DNA of 62,645 bases from Fibrobacter sp. (GCA_017642335.1 JAGCPF010000053.1:1-62645); one strand, 5' to 3'. Counted from the stretch's first letter, positions 16,675 through 24,884 are shown. The notes: a model not told the origin generated them from the sequence alone. A program made the numbers and translations.

Positions 16675-18267
16675 ATGCCAGACTTTGAACTTCTTCCGGA
16701 TCCGGACCGAATCGTTAATGGCCTACGTGATACAGGCTACAATTTCAATACTGCAATAGCGGACATTGTGGATAACTCCATTGCAGCGAATGCAACCCAA
16801 GTGTTTGTTCGTGTAGATGTAGATCCAAGTTTACATGTAAGTATATGTGTTGCTGACAATGGTATCGGTATGGATCTAGATGGTTTAAAAAATGCAATGA
16901 AATATGGGTCCAAAGAACGAGAAAATAAAAGTAGCTTGGGTAAGTTTGGCCTGGGCTTAAAAACAGCGTCAACAGCATTTTGTCGTCAACTTTCTGTGAT
17001 ATCAAAAAAAACTAGAGAAGATAAACTTCAAAAGGTTCAGTGGGATTTAGACCATATTTGTGAAAAGAATTCTTGGGCTTTAAAGATACTTGAGGTTGAT
17101 TCCGATGAAATCGAATTTTTTGATAGTGTTGCGATTGATGGCCATGGAACACTTGTTGTTTGGGATAAGGTAGACCGTCTTTTAAAAGAATATAAAAGTG
17201 ATAGTACTGCCAAAAGAGCGCTCCAAAAGAAAATTACCGATCTAAAGTTCCATTTATCAATGGTGTTTCAGCGTTTCCTTGATGAAAAGGACTCAAGAGC
17301 ATCTGATGTTGAAATCTATGTTAACGATGAGAAACTGGAACCTTGGGATCCATTCTGCACACAAGAAGAAAAATCAGAAAACGTCCAAACGCAAAATGTA
17401 CCAATAGAAGTTGATGGTCGTAAAGCCGGATCGTTCAAAATTGCTGCTCACATTATTCCTAGAAAGTCAGAATTCAGCTCTAAGGAAGCAAGCGATAGGG
17501 CTCGCGGCAATAATGATTATCAGGGATTTTACGTTTATCGAGAAAATCGTTTAATACATTATGGTGATTGGCTGGGTTTCTTTACAAAGGAACCTCACTA
17601 TTCTCTATTACGAGTCGATTTTTCGTTCACCCATGAATTAGATGAATTCTTGAATGTGGATATAAAGAAGTCGAGAATTCTTTTGATTTCGGAAATCGAA
17701 AATTTCTTGATGGAATTCTTGGCTGCTCCACGAAGAGAGGCGCAAAAGAGATATCGTGACGGAGAAACGAAAACGATTTCGACATCGGGAAAAGACGCCC
17801 ATGCTCCGGCAAACAGTAATATTGATGCAAAGGGGAGTTCTGTTGAATCCTCTAACATTACGCCAACAGGAAATGAAAACGAAGCTCTTGTAAAAAACAA
17901 CAGAGGCGAATTTACAAAAACGATAACTATTGTAAATGAAGTTGATCCAAAACAAAATAGAGTCGTTCCTGTTGATGACATTGATGGTGGAGCTCTTTGG
18001 GAGCCTGCTTTGGTAAATGGAAAGCATGCTGTAAATATTAACCAAAGTCATCCGTTCTATAAAAAAATATATGGACCTATTTTGGCTAAGAGTGTTGTTG
18101 TCGAGGGACTTGACGATTTGTTGTGGTCTTTGGCGGAAGCAGAAAATTCAACCTGTAATGAAGCAAGTATTGAAAATTATGAAGATATGCGATTCACCGT
18201 ATCACGAATATTAAAGAAATTGGTTGCTGATTTGCCGGATCCCGAAATTTACGAGGATGAAAAATGA
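16675..18267 (+). CDS. MORC/paraMORC-type GHKL ATPase
   Basis: A 530-residue protein with a GHKL (gyrase/Hsp90/MutL) ATPase. N-box AIADIVDNSIAANA (N34), G1 DNGIGM (61-66), G2 GKFGLGLKTAS (89-99). An S5-like transducer follows with QGFYVYRENRLIHYGDWLGF and a conserved-type lysine in VDIKKSRIL. Residues ~355-430 are a low-complexity linker, then a short C-terminal domain. Proteins of this kind were predicted by comparative genomics (Iyer, Abhiman and Aravind, on MutL homologs in restriction systems and the origin of eukaryotic MORCs) to be DNA-clamping ATPases working with SF2 helicases and endonucleases, exactly the partners present here. It overlaps the HNH gene by 4 nt. Confidence 0.92.
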   Translation: MPDFELLPDPDRIVNGLRDTGYNFNTAIADIVDNSIAANATQVFVRVDVDPSLHVSICVADNGIGMDLDGLKNAMKYGSKERENKSSLGKFGLGLKTASTAFCRQLSVISKKTREDKLQKVQWDLDHICEKNSWALKILEVDSDEIEFFDSVAIDGHGTLVVWDKVDRLLKEYKSDSTAKRALQKKITDLKFHLSMVFQRFLDEKDSRASDVEIYVNDEKLEPWDPFCTQEEKSENVQTQNVPIEVDGRKAGSFKIAAHIIPRKSEFSSKEASDRARGNNDYQGFYVYRENRLIHYGDWLGFFTKEPHYSLLRVDFSFTHELDEFLNVDIKKSRILLISEIENFLMEFLAAPRREAQKRYRDGETKTISTSGKDAHAPANSNIDAKGSSVESSNITPTGNENEALVKNNRGEFTKTITIVNEVDPKQNRVVPVDDIDGGALWEPALVNGKHAVNINQSHPFYKKIYGPILAKSVVVEGLDDLLWSLAEAENSTCNEASIENYEDMRFTVSRILKKLVADLPDPEIYEDEK

Positions 18268-19103
18268 CTTTGTCACCGGATTCTCTAAAAGAGTTCTTAG
18301 AGATTACATTTTCAATGCCTTTTGATGTCCGGACCGAAAACCGTGATGGGACGGAAATTTTTATTTCATGTCCGCAAAATGATGGTTTTCTTTTCTTTGA
18401 TGTAGTCACATATATTTCAAATTCGATACGTATAGTTATTGAAATCAAGCCACAACTCCATGCTGGAGCGCTTGTTCATGAAATGAATTCTGCTTCAACG
18501 GAGCAAATCGAAAGATTCCTGGATTATACTAAGACAATAATGAAGCGCACTGGAGTTAAGTTCGTTTTCTCAGTAAATGGAAATAATGTTCAGGAAATCA
18601 ATCCATCGCTATGGTCTTATAATTGGAGGACTTTTTCTTGTCGAATTACAAAAATTCCCGTTATCGAAAGCGAGTCGTTGTACGACGAATATCAAGTAAT
18701 TTGTGAATGGACCAAGCAAGCGTATTGCCTAATCTTTTCCTTATTAACAATTTCTGAAAAGGAACCGGAAATAGAAGGTTTCGTAGAAGGCAGTCCTTTT
18801 GAGGTCAGAGCAACTAGATATGAAAGAAATCCTATAAATAGGGAATTATGTTTATCCTATTATGGGTATCAGTGTAGGATATGTGGTCTTGACTTTAGAT
18901 CTAAATACGGTCCTATCGGTCAGGATTTTATACATGTTCACCATATAATCCCTGTTTCTAAAATTGGAAAAGATTACAAGATAAATCCAATCAAGGATTT
19001 GATTCCTGTATGTCCCAATTGTCATGCAATGCTGCATCGTCAAAATCCGCCTTTTGAGCCAGATCAATTGAAAAAAATAATTGATGAAGTGAGGAAAACA
19101 TAA
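18264..19103 (+). CDS. HNH endonuclease (McrA-like)
   Basis: A 279-residue predicted nuclease of the island. The N-terminal ~175 residues are unfamiliar; they include a VIEIKP strand that could be a sensing or nuclease-like fold. The C-terminal HNH domain has CRIC (204-207), HVHHIIPVS (HH 226-227), NPIKDLIPVC and PNCHAMLH, giving the beta-beta-alpha metal fold plus a four-Cys zinc site as in McrA-like nucleases. The start overlaps the upstream stop (ATGA), so translation is coupled. McrA relatives can cut modified DNA, so both classical restriction and modification-dependent cutting remain possible. Confidence 0.92.
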   Translation: MTLSPDSLKEFLEITFSMPFDVRTENRDGTEIFISCPQNDGFLFFDVVTYISNSIRIVIEIKPQLHAGALVHEMNSASTEQIERFLDYTKTIMKRTGVKFVFSVNGNNVQEINPSLWSYNWRTFSCRITKIPVIESESLYDEYQVICEWTKQAYCLIFSLLTISEKEPEIEGFVEGSPFEVRATRYERNPINRELCLSYYGYQCRICGLDFRSKYGPIGQDFIHVHHIIPVSKIGKDYKINPIKDLIPVCPNCHAMLHRQNPPFEPDQLKKIIDEVRKT

Positions 19104-19147
19104 AAAAGCACTACGACCAACTTTGAACCCAGACGCTTTTCCTAAAA

Positions 19148-19199
19148 GGAGATCCCCGCCGGAGCCTGCCCTGAGCATGCCGAACGGGCGGGGATGACA
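19148..19199. repeat. GC-rich intergenic hairpin repeat
   Basis: GGAGATCCCCGCC...GGCGGGGATGACA: a 7-bp stem (CCCCGCC/GGCGGGG) around GAGCCTGCCCTGAGCATGCC. It resembles common dispersed intergenic repeats. It marks the right edge of the restriction island. Confidence 0.55.
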
Positions 19200-19466
19200 T
19201 CGCGCGGGGTTTACAATGCGTTTGTTATGCCGTATTGCGCTGATGCTGGCAAATGGGATGAGATTGCCACGGTCGCGAAGCTCCCTCGCAACGACAACTC
19301 GCCGTATAAAATGTGCCAAGTCGGCTATATCTATGGCGACTGGAAAGATCGCAATCAAGATTATCACAAAATCCACTGCATCCTTCTCGACATGAAATCC
19401 GTCATGCGGAACTACGCAAATGACAAGAATGCGCAAGAAGAACTTGCGAAGTTGATTAAGGGCTAA
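19194..19466 (+). pseudogene. Gene remnant with REP-derived 5' half
   Basis: An open frame of 90 codons. Nucleotides 19259-19299 are a decayed inverted REP (AGATTGCCACGGTCGCGAAG then CTCCCTCGCAACGACAAC), so the first ~35 residues are not ancestral coding sequence. The rest (CQVGYIYGDWKDRNQDYHKI, then HCILLDMKSVMRNYANDKNA) looks like a genuine protein C-terminus that I do not recognise. There is no ribosome binding site. Probably a truncated gene fused to a repeat. Confidence 0.45.
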
Positions 19467-19578
19467 CGACCTCTATTGCATTCCCAGCAATCTTTTGGTA
19501 TATTTATACCATGTAACCGAACGGTTGCCGCCTGGCGTTATGCCAGCATTCTTTTATGGACATAACAAAAGAGGAAAA

Positions 19579-19797
19579 ATGGCTCGCGAAATTCGAGAGA
19601 CCCCGATTTTGTTCGGCGAGGATGCTCGCCGGTTTTTGGCCCATATGGAAGAGCGGCACCCGGAACCTCCGGAAGTTCGTGCCCAGCGCCTGCGGGATTA
19701 CGAATTTATGAAAAAGGCTTATGAGCAGGGTATGGCTGAGAAGCGTGCCCGTGAAGCGGCTAACGGAGGTATTGACCCTTGCTTCGACAATGTGTAG
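19579..19797 (+). CDS. Small conserved-type protein, probable antitoxin-like partner of a GNAT
   Basis: A 72-residue, charged, helical protein (MAREIRETPILFGEDARRFL...ERHPEPPEVRAQRLRDYEFM). ATG 19579 has GAGG 5-6 nt upstream. From memory, similar small proteins lie directly upstream of GNAT acetyltransferase genes in Bacteroidetes-like genomes. Here a GNAT C-terminal fragment remains at 20242-20391, consistent with a former two-gene module. Function is not demonstrated. Confidence 0.65.
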   Translation: MAREIRETPILFGEDARRFLAHMEERHPEPPEVRAQRLRDYEFMKKAYEQGMAEKRAREAANGGIDPCFDNV

Positions 19798-19861
19798 ATA
19801 GTTCCAATTACAGTTTTATTCGGCTGGAACCGAGTAATGCGATAAAAAATTTCAGGTCTAT

Positions 19862-19901
19862 TTGTCATTGCGAGGGGTGGAACACCCCGAAGCAATCTCT
19901 G
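19862..19901. repeat. REP, left end of the GIY-YIG element
   Basis: TTGTCATTGCGAG, hairpin GGGGTG-GAA-CACCCC, then GAAGCAATCTC. It ends 2 nt before the GIY-YIG start codon. Confidence 0.8.
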
Positions 19902-19903
19902 TC

Positions 19904-20194
19904 ATGCATGTTATGAAACCGGCGGTATATATACTTTTCAATAAACCGCGCGGTGTTCTCTATACAGGTGTTACCAATGACTTGCTTAAAAGAATGGTTG
20001 AACATAAGCAAAGGCTTCATGGATTTACGGCCAAGTACAATGTGACGAAATTAGGACATTGCGAGTATTTTCAAGATATAAGGGATGCCATATTGCGTGA
20101 AAAGCAGATAAAGGCTGGCAATCGGAAAAAGAAAATAGAGCTAATTGAGTCGCAAAATCCCGAATGGAAGGATTTGTTTGAGAATGAATTTTGA
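19904..20194 (+). CDS. GIY-YIG nuclease family protein
   Basis: A 96-residue single-domain nuclease of the UPF0213/YhbQ type. The GIY-like strand is AVYILFN and the YIG-like strand VLYTGVTNDLLKRMVEHK, with the catalytic-type Arg in LLKR and a C-terminal Glu in REKQIKAG followed by NRKKKIELIESQNPEWKDL. The start is ATG 19904 or 19913; both lie directly behind a REP, which replaces any normal leader and ribosome binding site. The gene is bounded by inverted REPs, so a role in REP mobility is worth considering. Confidence 0.85.
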   Translation: MHVMKPAVYILFNKPRGVLYTGVTNDLLKRMVEHKQRLHGFTAKYNVTKLGHCEYFQDIRDAILREKQIKAGNRKKKIELIESQNPEWKDLFENEF

Positions 20195-20203
20195 ATTTAG
20201 ATT

Positions 20204-20241
20204 GGGATTGCTTCGCCTCTACGAGGCTCGCAATGACAATC
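20204..20241. repeat. REP, right (inverted) end of the GIY-YIG element
   Basis: GGGATTGCTTC, hairpin GCCTC-TAC-GAGGC, CTCGCAATGACAA. Inverted relative to 19862-19901, with an identical 13-bp outer end. Confidence 0.8.
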
Positions 20242-20391
20242 CGGGAGCACGCCAACTGCCGTTTCCTTACTCTCGATGCCTACTTGAATGCAGTTCCGTT
20301 CTATGAAAAGAATGGTTTCCGCTTCATGAATGCCGAGGACAATGACCCGCATACGCGCCTCATGTATTACGATTTGATGAATCTTGTGTAG
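20242..20391 (+). pseudogene. GNAT acetyltransferase, C-terminal fragment
   Basis: About 49 codons reading REHANCRFLTLDAYLNAVPF, then YEKNGFRFM to a stop at 20391. The DAY..AV.FYEKNGF block is the signature of the last strands of GNAT N-acetyltransferases. The N-terminal ~100 residues with the acetyl-CoA site are missing; to the left lies the REP/GIY-YIG element. Presumed inactive. Confidence 0.75.
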
Positions 20392-20490
20392 CGGTTGGTG
20401 GTTAATAGGCCCGAGCCTTGAGCGTGGAACCCCGAGCTCCGTGCCTTTTTTCTACATTTGCTCCTGTAAAACTTAAAAAAGGACAAAAAT

Positions 20491-21933
20491 ATGCGCGATC
20501 AGTTCGAAAGCCCGCTCATCAAGCGTTATGCTTCCAAGGAAATGAGCTTCCTCTTCAGTCCCCAGTACAAGTTCCAGACCTGGCGTAAGTTGTGGATCTA
20601 CCTCGCCGAATCCGAAATGGAATTGGGCCTCCCGATTACGCAGGAACAGGTGGACGAACTGAAGGCCCACGCCACCGATATCAACTTTGAAGTCGCCGAA
20701 GAAGAAGAAAAGCGCCGCCGTCACGACGTGATGAGCCACGTTTACGCTTACGGCGTCCAGTGCCCGAAGGCCAAGGGCATCATTCACCTGGGTGCAACTT
20801 CTGCCTTCGTGGGTGACAACACCGACCTTATCCAGATGCAGCAGGGCCTCATCATGGTCCGCAAGCGCCTTTGCCGCGTGATGGACAAGCTTTCCAAGTT
20901 TGCCATGGAATACAAGGACATGGCCCAGCTCGGCGCCACCCACTTCCAGGCTGCTCAGCTCACCACCGTCGGTAAGCGCGCCTGCCTCTGGCTCCAGGAC
21001 ATGCTCATCGACCTCGAAGAACTGAACTTCCTCATCGAAGTTCTCCCGTTCCGCGGCGTGAAGGGCACCACCGGTACGCAGGCCAGCTTCATGGACCTGT
21101 TCAACGGCGACGAAGAAAAGATTATGGAACTCGACCGCCGCGTGACTGCCAAGGCTGGCTTCAAGCGCGTGCTCACCATCACCGGTCAGACTTACACCCG
21201 CAAGTGGGACAACCGCGTGAACCAGGTGCTCAGCTCCATCGCCCAGAGCCTCCACAAGTTTGCTACCGACATGCGCCTCATGCAGGGCGTGAAGGAAGTT
21301 GAAGAACCGTTCGAAAAGACCCAGATTGGCTCCAGCGCCATGGCTTACAAGCGTAACCCCATGCGCAGCGAACGCATTTGCTCTCTCGCTCGTTTCGTGA
21401 TGGCCCAGGTGAACAGCACCGCTTTCACGCAGGCGACGCAGTGGTTCGAACGTACCCTCGACGATAGCGCCAACAAGCGCCTCGCCATTCCGGAAGCGTT
21501 CCTCGCCATGGATGCCATGCTCATCATCGCCGAGAACGTCACGAACGGCCTCGTCGTTTACCCGAAGGTCATCGAAAAGCGCATCATGGCCGAACTCCCG
21601 TTCATGGCTACCGAAAACATCATCATGGAAGGCGTGAAGAACGGCGGCGACCGCCAGGAACTCCACGAAGAAATCCGCGTGATGAGTATGGAAGCGGGCA
21701 AGGTCGTCAAGGAACAGGGCAAGGACAACGACTTGCTCGAACGCGTCCTCAAGAACGAGAAGTTCCAGAAGCTCGGCATCACTGAAGCCAAGCTCAAGGA
21801 AATCCTCGACCTGCGCAAGTTCGTGGGCCGCGCTCCGGGACAGGTCGTGAAGTTCGTGACGGAAGAAGTCCGCCCGGCTATTGACGCAATCCCGGATTGG
21901 GCTAATATCGACGCTGGAGAGCTGAAGGTGTAA
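20491..21933 (+). CDS. purB: Adenylosuccinate lyase
   Basis: A 480-residue enzyme of the fumarase/aspartase superfamily that removes fumarate from SAICAR and from adenylosuccinate in purine synthesis. It contains the signature [16 protein letters not shown] and [27 protein letters not shown] and [14 protein letters not shown]. The form is the longer, eukaryote-like PurB. AAGGA lies 10 nt before ATG. It stands alone, with codon use typical of highly expressed genes, followed by a hairpin element and a terminator. The window also encodes a PurO-type IMP cyclohydrolase (50691). Confidence 0.97.
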   Translation: MRDQFESPLIKRYASKEMSFLFSPQYKFQTWRKLWIYLAESEMELGLPITQEQVDELKAHATDINFEVAEEEEKRRRHDVMSHVYAYGVQCPKAKGIIHLGATSAFVGDNTDLIQMQQGLIMVRKRLCRVMDKLSKFAMEYKDMAQLGATHFQAAQLTTVGKRACLWLQDMLIDLEELNFLIEVLPFRGVKGTTGTQASFMDLFNGDEEKIMELDRRVTAKAGFKRVLTITGQTYTRKWDNRVNQVLSSIAQSLHKFATDMRLMQGVKEVEEPFEKTQIGSSAMAYKRNPMRSERICSLARFVMAQVNSTAFTQATQWFERTLDDSANKRLAIPEAFLAMDAMLIIAENVTNGLVVYPKVIEKRIMAELPFMATENIIMEGVKNGGDRQELHEEIRVMSMEAGKVVKEQGKDNDLLERVLKNEKFQKLGITEAKLKEILDLRKFVGRAPGQVVKFVTEEVRPAIDAIPDWANIDAGELKV

Positions 21934-21963
21934 TTTGCCTTATTGCCGTCGCGATACGGCATC

Positions 21964-22007
21964 GCAGCGACTCTCGACGTACGCTTGAGTACGCCTTCGG
22001 TCGCTGC
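21964..22007. repeat. Large intergenic hairpin after purB
   Basis: GCAGCGAC (21964-21971) pairs with GTCGCTGC (22000-22007); the loop holds a second stem based on GTAC-GCTTGA-GTAC. There is no T-run, so it is not a standard terminator. Confidence 0.5.
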
Positions 22008-22094
22008 TCTTTGTCTCGCTAGGCACTAAGTCAAATTATTCGTTTGCTTTCTTGCACATTTCGTCTTGCTTGTTTTTAGGAAAATTTGTGAATT

Positions 22095-22123
22095 TACCCC
22101 ACGTTATAGTGGGGTATTTTTTT
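22095..22123 (+). terminator. Rho-independent terminator
   Basis: TACCCCAC-GTTATA-GTGGGGTA followed by seven T. It likely ends the purB transcript after ~160 nt of 3' untranslated sequence. Confidence 0.88.
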
Positions 22124-22207
22124 GTTTGCTTGTGTTTTTGTACGAATAAAGGTATTTTGTTGTTTAGTGCGCTAGTGTATTGATGTCTAATATAGGTATA
22201 AGTACTG

Positions 22208-22747
22208 ATGAAACGATTGTTTTTTCTATTTCTTGTTCTAATTGCTTTAATTGCGCTTTGGCAACAAAATGAGTTTGATTTCTATTATGTAGGTTCCCAT
22301 AGAAATATTGAGAATGAAAATGATAAGAAAACATGGAATATTCGCTTTGTTGACTGGACCACAGAAACAGAAAAAATATTTGCCTATAGTTTTGATTTAC
22401 AAGACTCGCAAAAAAGTGAAATGGTAATATGCGAAATTGACAGCTTGAATGATCATGTGCCTAAATGTGTCGTCAAAAAAGGTCCATGCGACCTCCTTGA
22501 CGCCTATCTTCGGGAATTTCATCTTGAAATTTGTGAGATTCCAAGTGTAAGAAAGGTTAATAAGTTGAAAAATTTCATTCAAAGACATTCTGATTATGAG
22601 TTTAAAAAGCCCACAATTGTTGTTGAGTCTTTATCCGATTATTGCGCAAATTTTATTCGTATTGAAGAGGGCAATTACGATAATTATATGATAAATCGAA
22701 TCCTTAATGTTTTTTATGAAGTGAGAAAAATTTATGCGGATTTCTAA
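22208..22747 (+). CDS. Hypothetical membrane-anchored or exported protein
   Basis: A 179-residue protein of unknown function. It begins with a hydrophobic segment (MKRLFFLFLVLIALIALW) that acts as a signal anchor or uncleaved signal, followed by a polar, Asp/Glu/Lys-rich domain with five Cys. The gene is AT-rich compared with purB and has no clear ribosome binding site. It overlaps the short frame at 22734. Confidence 0.65.
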   Translation: MKRLFFLFLVLIALIALWQQNEFDFYYVGSHRNIENENDKKTWNIRFVDWTTETEKIFAYSFDLQDSQKSEMVICEIDSLNDHVPKCVVKKGPCDLLDAYLREFHLEICEIPSVRKVNKLKNFIQRHSDYEFKKPTIVVESLSDYCANFIRIEEGNYDNYMINRILNVFYEVRKIYADF

Positions 22748-22808
22748 GAAATGGCTTGCTTTTCTTGTTATAGCAATACCTCTGGTTGAATATTATATCT
22801 ATGACTAA
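22734..22808 (+). CDS. Possible 24-residue membrane peptide
   Basis: The reading is MRISKKWLAFLVIAIPLVEY plus YIYD, a basic start followed by one hydrophobic helix. It overlaps the end of the 22208 gene by 14 nt in another frame and is closed by a terminator 30 nt later. The reading is short and unsupported by a clear ribosome binding site, so it could be chance. Confidence 0.35.
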   Translation: MRISKKWLAFLVIAIPLVEYYIYD

Positions 22809-22837
22809 TTTTTTGACATACCCTGCGATATGATACA

Positions 22838-22861
22838 AAAGCCCTTTTTTAGGGCTTTTTT
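22838..22861 (+). terminator. Rho-independent terminator
   Basis: AAAGCCCT-TTTTT-AGGGCTTT followed by further T. Ends the 22208-22808 unit. Confidence 0.85.
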
Positions 22862-22953
22862 CGTGCATTGAATCACTCGGTATCGTTTTCTTTAAGCCTT
22901 TTTGGCCGATTTTGCGTGGATATACTTATATTGAGCGTATAAGGAGAACTGGT

Positions 22954-23709
22954 ATGGACATCCGGAAAAGCAAGGTCGAAAAGAATCGCGAATGGTCTGC
23001 CAATACACAGAAAGTGCTGGCCTCGTTTTTGGGGGTTTCTGCGGTTTCGATGCTTGCTGCGTGTGTCCCGTCCGATTCGGTGACGGGGGGCGAAGTTGAT
23101 GCAACGCATCCCTCACCGGATCCTGCTCAAATGATGTCGGGGGATGTTGCTTATCCGGAGTCTTCCTCGTCCATTTCATCTTCTTCGGAATCTCGGCCTC
23201 AATCTTCGTCAAGCAGTATCAATGTTCCGCCCCTCACGGCCGGGATTGTGGCGCCAGAATCGTCCATAAGCAACGAAGTCTCGTCGAGTAGCAGACATGT
23301 AGACATTTCCTATCCGATGTCGTCGGGCGGGGTGATGTACTACACGAGTAGCTCCAGTTCCATGCGGTCGAGTTCGAGCAGTCTCGTGCCTCCGGCTAGT
23401 GGCGTTTCTTCGTCATATGATGTTATCAGGTCGTCTTCGTCCTATAGGGTAGATTCCCTGGAAACCACTGCTGGCGAGATTGTCCCGCCGCTGGAATCAT
23501 CCAGTTCTTCTTTCAACAACGTGGAACCTCCGCCTTTGGCTGGCATCCCGGAATTGTCCTCCAGCAGCAGCGAGCCTGAACCTTTGCCTGGCGACCCGAT
23601 TGAACCACCGGAGCCGCTGAGTGGCGACGTTGCCGAACCGGAACCTATGTCGGGTGGTGCCTTTGGTCCGCAACAGTTTTCGGGTGATGTTACTGAGTCG
23701 GAAGACTGA
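22954..23709 (+). CDS. Multi-motif lipoprotein, likely radical SAM substrate
   Basis: A 251-residue lipoprotein precursor. Start ATG 22954 follows AAGGAG. A long basic leader (MDIRKSKVEKNREWSANTQK) precedes a signal helix and the lipobox MLAAC. The mature part alternates poly-Ser spacers with about ten related short motifs centred on Gly: MMSGDVAYPE, PPLTAGIVAPE, YPMSSGGVMYY, PPASGVSSS, TTAGEIVPP, PPLAGIPEL, PLPGDPIEPPE, PLSGDVAEPE, PMSGGAFGP, QFSGDVTESE. The stop codon overlaps the radical SAM start (TGATG). The layout suggests a multi-core modified peptide precursor tethered as a lipoprotein; modification is inferred. Confidence 0.8.
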   Translation: MDIRKSKVEKNREWSANTQKVLASFLGVSAVSMLAACVPSDSVTGGEVDATHPSPDPAQMMSGDVAYPESSSSISSSSESRPQSSSSSINVPPLTAGIVAPESSISNEVSSSSRHVDISYPMSSGGVMYYTSSSSSMRSSSSSLVPPASGVSSSYDVIRSSSSYRVDSLETTAGEIVPPLESSSSSFNNVEPPPLAGIPELSSSSSEPEPLPGDPIEPPEPLSGDVAEPEPMSGGAFGPQQFSGDVTESED

Positions 23710-24884
23710 TGAATCTCGTTCTTTCCCTCACGGAGCGGTGTAACCTGCGCTGCACCTACTGTTACTACAAGGTCAGCCACGAGGCCCGTTCTTTGGTGAT
23801 GTCCAATGAAATTATGGAGGCCGCCATCAGGCTCGCTTTTGAACGGACGATTGCCCTTAAGCAGAATTTTCTCAACATCACGTTTTTTGGTGGGGAGCCG
23901 CTCCTTTGCATGGATTCTGTCCGTAGGGGCGTGGAATACGCAAAGAACCTTGTCGCCGGGCGTTTCGGGGATGAATTCGTTGTGGGCGTGGGTGCCGCTG
24001 AAAAATCCTCGCCTAAGTTTCGCCTGCGTTTTGCGGTGAACACGAACGGTACCCTGCTAGATGACTCTATCATCGAATACCTGAAACAGGAAAGGTTCCG
24101 CATCTATCTCTCGCTCGACGGCCCGGAGGCGCATCACGACATTTGCCGCAAGCAGGTGGGCGGGGCAGGCTCCTTCAAGCTGATTGAACCGCACATTCCC
24201 GCATTGCGCAAGCTTGACACGGTCGTGCTTTCGGTCGTGACGCGCAAGAACATGCACTCGCTCTCGGATGCGGTGCGCTGGATACAGGCTCAGGGTTTAA
24301 GGAACATGACCGCCGCCGTGGATTTTGACGGCAAGTGGACCGGCGAGGAATTCGACGTTCTTGCGGCTGAATATGTGAAAATGGCCGGATTCTGGATGGA
24401 ACTCAAACGCAAAAAAGTGCCATTTTACCTGGGGACAATTCAGGACAAGCTAAAGTTCCGTCTGACGGGACAACGCCATCGTACATCGACATGCCATGTG
24501 GCGGAAGGCATTGTCGCCTGTGCTGCGAACGGCAACCTTTTCCCCTGTACGCGCTTTATTTCCTCAAAAACGGATGCTCCCTATATCATGGGCAACGTTT
24601 TCGACGAACCGTCGACAATCTTTGGCGGGGCGGTCGCCCGTGATATAATGGATTTTTTCAATCGAGACAAAGAAGACTGCAAGGGTTGCGCCCTGCGGTT
24701 CCGTTGCCATGCCCACGAATGTGCCTGTACTTCGTTCTACTCCACGGGCAATATCCACGAGGTTTCCCCCGAGGTATGCACGCACGAACGTATGCTCGCC
24801 GCGATATGCGACGATGCCATTTCGGAATTTACGGATAATTCGGAAAAAATAAAGGTCCTCGCAGAGACTCCAACGGGACCTTGA
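23709..24884 (+). CDS. Radical SAM/SPASM peptide maturase
   Basis: A 391-residue enzyme. The radical SAM cluster is C11-x3-C15-x2-C18 (CNLRCTYC), with FFGGEPLL and SVVTRKN as SAM-binding segments. The C-terminal SPASM region carries auxiliary-cluster Cys: CHVAEGIVACAANGNLFPC, then CKGCALRFRCHAHECAC and a final C. Enzymes of this class modify ribosomal peptides. I recall an NCBI family of such maturases named FibroRumin that includes Fibrobacter; I cannot test membership here. The gene overlaps the upstream lipoprotein gene by 1 nt, so the lipoprotein is the prime substrate candidate. The enzyme has no signal and works in the cytoplasm before export. Confidence 0.93.
   Translation: MNLVLSLTERCNLRCTYCYYKVSHEARSLVMSNEIMEAAIRLAFERTIALKQNFLNITFFGGEPLLCMDSVRRGVEYAKNLVAGRFGDEFVVGVGAAEKSSPKFRLRFAVNTNGTLLDDSIIEYLKQERFRIYLSLDGPEAHHDICRKQVGGAGSFKLIEPHIPALRKLDTVVLSVVTRKNMHSLSDAVRWIQAQGLRNMTAAVDFDGKWTGEEFDVLAAEYVKMAGFWMELKRKKVPFYLGTIQDKLKFRLTGQRHRTSTCHVAEGIVACAANGNLFPCTRFISSKTDAPYIMGNVFDEPSTIFGGAVARDIMDFFNRDKEDCKGCALRFRCHAHECACTSFYSTGNIHEVSPEVCTHERMLAAICDDAISEFTDNSEKIKVLAETPTGP

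Larger units (their letters stand above)
19862..20239. mobile_element. REP-bounded GIY-YIG element (candidate)
   Basis: The 378-bp segment has perfect 13-bp inverted ends, TTGTCATTGCGAG (19862-19874) and CTCGCAATGACAA (20227-20239). Each lies within a full REP (19862-19901 and 20204-20241). Between them lies a single GIY-YIG nuclease gene. The first bases to the right continue in frame as a GNAT C-terminus, so the element appears to sit within a destroyed gene. No target-site duplication is evident. Confidence 0.55.

Noticed and set aside
19495..19578. N-terminal extension of the 72-residue protein from 19495
   Set aside because: It has no ribosome binding site; ATG 19579 has GAGG at correct spacing and gives the expected protein length.
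20473..21666. 397-codon antisense open frame opposite purB
   Set aside because: Same codon-bias shadow effect; no start signals.
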